Below are positions 60,001 through 63,000 of a stretch of DNA of 64,000 nucleotides, piece by piece. The stretch's first letter is position 1. Each line of letters opens with the position of its first letter. Below the pieces are notes generated by a model. That model was not told the DNA's origin. It saw nothing but the letters and a program-made list of their open reading frames with translations, and did no database searches. Made by a program: the position numbers and the translations under genes. This stretch comes from Pomphorhynchus laevis (Eukaryota; Acanthocephala; Palaeacanthocephala; Echinorhynchida; Pomphorhynchidae), in assembly GCA_012934845.2 (NCBI GenBank), contig WNNJ02001603.1:62001-126000 (forward strand). Reading direction: 5' to 3'.

Positions 60001-63000
60001 ATATGTACTTTATTGCGATCGGTGTTGGCATCTAACGCATTTTCATTTGACAATAAACTGTTTTTGCAGAAGAAAAGTACAGCAATGGGAACGCCAGTCG
60101 GTCCGACATATGCAGGATTATACGTGGATACGATCGAGTCAGACTTTATTGCTAAACAAGTGTGCAAACCGAAGATGTGGAAAAGATACGTGGACGATAT
60201 ATTTATAATATGGGAACACGGATTAGAACCGTTAAAAACGTTCATAGCTGATCTAAACAAGGTTGGAGAACTACAATTTACAATTGATATTCCGGGTAAT
60301 CATCGAATACCATTTTTAGATGTAGAGGTGTATAAGAACAGAGTTGGGAGGTGGCAAACTACGGCACATACTAAGATGGATGGCGTAAAATCTTACATTC
60401 ATGCGAGTAGCTGTCATCATCCCGCAGTGAAGCGACTGATGATAAGAAACGAAGCATATCGGTACAGGAAATTATGTTCAACAAACGAGGAGTTCGAACG
60501 AAATGTCGCTGTTCTACAGAAAGAATTACAAGGAAGAGGGTATGCAACTAGACAAATTACAAGACAATGCAATATGGTTCGCAGACACACTAGGAAAGAG
60601 CTACTAACGAAGTCGGATTATTGTAAGGATAATAACATCACTAACACCAACGATGAAGGTAGTAACATCGAATCTCCCACAATACATAAGAGTTCTAAAT
60701 TTAGCTTTTATACCACGTTTAAGTATACCCCAGTTATACGTGATATGCAGAAGAATATAGACACGGCATTCACACGCGTTCAGTTATCAGGAGTTAAAGG
60801 CTTAAGAAGGCCTAGAATTTGCTTTAAAAATAATCGGAACATACGTACAATGTTATTAAGAAATTATCAGCATGAAGTGACACCCAAAGGCCGAAACACA
60901 GCGTGTGACGATAAGAGATGCAAGTGCTGTCGTGAAATGAAGGACACCGAAACATTTAGCAGTTCGTATACTGGTCTTGATTACAGGATTGTAGGAGTAA
61001 ACAATTGCAAAAGTAAAGGTAATGTTTATTTGGCCAGCTGTTCAAACTGCAACAAACAATACATCGGAGAGACATCTGACAAGATGCACATCCGAGCCAA
61101 CAATCGCAGATCTGACATAAAAATTAAGAAAAATACGAGCGATGGCATGGTTAGTCACGTAATTGAGAATGAGGGACACAGGTATAATACAACAATATTA
61201 CGGTCTGGACTCGACAACACACGACTTAGAAAACACGAGGAATTATATTGGATAGCACAATTGATGAGCGACAAATCACGAAACACGCAGCATTGTTTTA
61301 AATTGTTACAGATTCTTTCGCGGAAATCGTAATACATAGTCAGATACTCAGTGAAGTTTGAGTGTGCATTAACTGATGAAGACAATAGTCGAAACGTTTT
61401 AATAATAAAAAAGTACTTCTTTCCTCAATTAGAAAATCTTTTATATACAAATATATGGAAGAGTCAACAATAGACCTTGAGGGGCAATTATATACTCGAA
61501 ATACCCACTATTATTAAGCTATTATTATATAATTATTTAATTGTAAATTAATTTTATTTAATAATAAAAAGATAACAAAGAAATTTATTATCTTTTATTT
61601 ATTATGTTGAAACAAATTTGATGTTATATTACAAATAAGTTAAATAGATGAAAACATTAAACAAAGGTGCTACAAAGATGAAGCAAAATAAAACAAACAT
61701 TTCAAATGTGATCTTAAATTGCTTCCTGCTTCTTCCATATCTCATTATTCTAAAATGATAAAAGTTCTGCAGAGTCAATGCAATTATATTAGGTTGTTTG
61801 CACGTGTAACAGATGGTAGCAGTTCACATAAATACCATATCGCAGCAAACAAATTATAAATATGGTTCATTTGAACCATAATGTTAAACAATTAAAAAAT
61901 TATTTCAATTAATATTTTAATAAAATTGACCTAAATATAAAATGGCTATCTATCATCAATTTACAAAAATATCTATTGAATTATCATGACTAGACGATAT
62001 AATTATATCGTACCATAATATGTAATATATTATCATTTAATTATACAATATTAAAAAATTATTACAATATTAAAAATATTAACAAATATTAATATTAATT
62101 TTAATATTACAATATTAATATAATTCTACAATATTAAAAATTAATTTCATTAAAAAAATTGAAATTATAAAACTTCTTACGTTATTCCTGTGTTTGTGTA
62201 AATATATTTTGTTTGTGGCAATCCGGTAAATAATAGGTTCAAAAACTATAGACATAAAAACTGATACAATTCCTGTTGGTTCATTGGATGTATAGAAATT
62301 TGAACACTTCAACGCTGATACTAAATTAGAGTATGTAAATGTGACCATATAAATCATAATACCTGTGTGCGGGATCGGTGATGAACTGCAAAATCCAGTC
62401 ATTGAATGTACAGTCGAGATAACAATTTTCAGATCTGTTTGCAGAGCAAATTCTCTTATGTATCTAAAATGAAAAATAGAAATGTAGATTTTTTATCTAA
62501 AGAATATATTTATAGAATGAAACCAAAAATCGAAATTAATTCAATAAAAAGATTTAGTTGAACATTTCAATAGTCGCTGCTATCATCATCAGGAACTACT
62601 GTTTCACTTCAGTTTTAAGCTTTTACGTATTGTGAAACAGTAGTTCCTAATGATGATAGCAGCAGCTATTGAAATATTGGATTGAATAATTTTATCAAAT
62701 CAATATTATCGTTTCTTTAGTTCCATTCTATAAATAATTACAATTTAAAGAAACAAATGAATATCTCCTAAAGAATATAATTTACCTGCAGAATTTTGGA
62801 TAGCAAACTAACTTTAGTCTGTCGAGAATTAGTCTTACTTTTGATCGAAGCTGTTCCTTGTCAAGTGATCGAGAAGAGCTACATATTGGACAACCCAGAT
62901 ATTTCAATATCCTTAAAATCACAGTAATTGAGATTTTATAACTTTATTAGTTTATTTGTTTTAATTCATTACAACAACATTTTAAAAATGCCACCATATC

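Larger units (their letters stand above)
58774..61513 (+). mobile_element. Penelope-like element, nearly whole
   Basis: About 2.75 kb between copies of a 14-bp target-site duplication. A 5' hairpin (CCAAGGTAG...CTACCTTGG, 58788-58828) is followed by a coding region in one frame from about 58840 to 61332, interrupted by one TAA at 59110. It has Penelope RT and GIY-YIG endonuclease domains and a 3' tail with a hammerhead-like core just past the stop. The low number of breaks marks it as the youngest retroelement in the window. No long terminal direct repeat was found. It lies antisense to UNC80. Confidence 0.88.
56288..62180. other. Intron e3/e4 carrying Penelope-like elements
   Basis: 5.9 kb. 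Holds a minus-strand RT fragment (56760-57122), a degenerate hammerhead (57214-57290), an unidentified spliced-looking plus-strand coding end (57290-57551), a nuclease-element scrap (58528-58735) and a nearly whole Penelope-like element (58774-61519). The flanks (57.6-58.4 and 61.6-62.1 kb) are AT-rich and empty. Confidence 0.8.

Noticed and set aside
59796-60260. 154-codon minus-strand frame
   Set aside because: Antisense of the Penelope RT domain.
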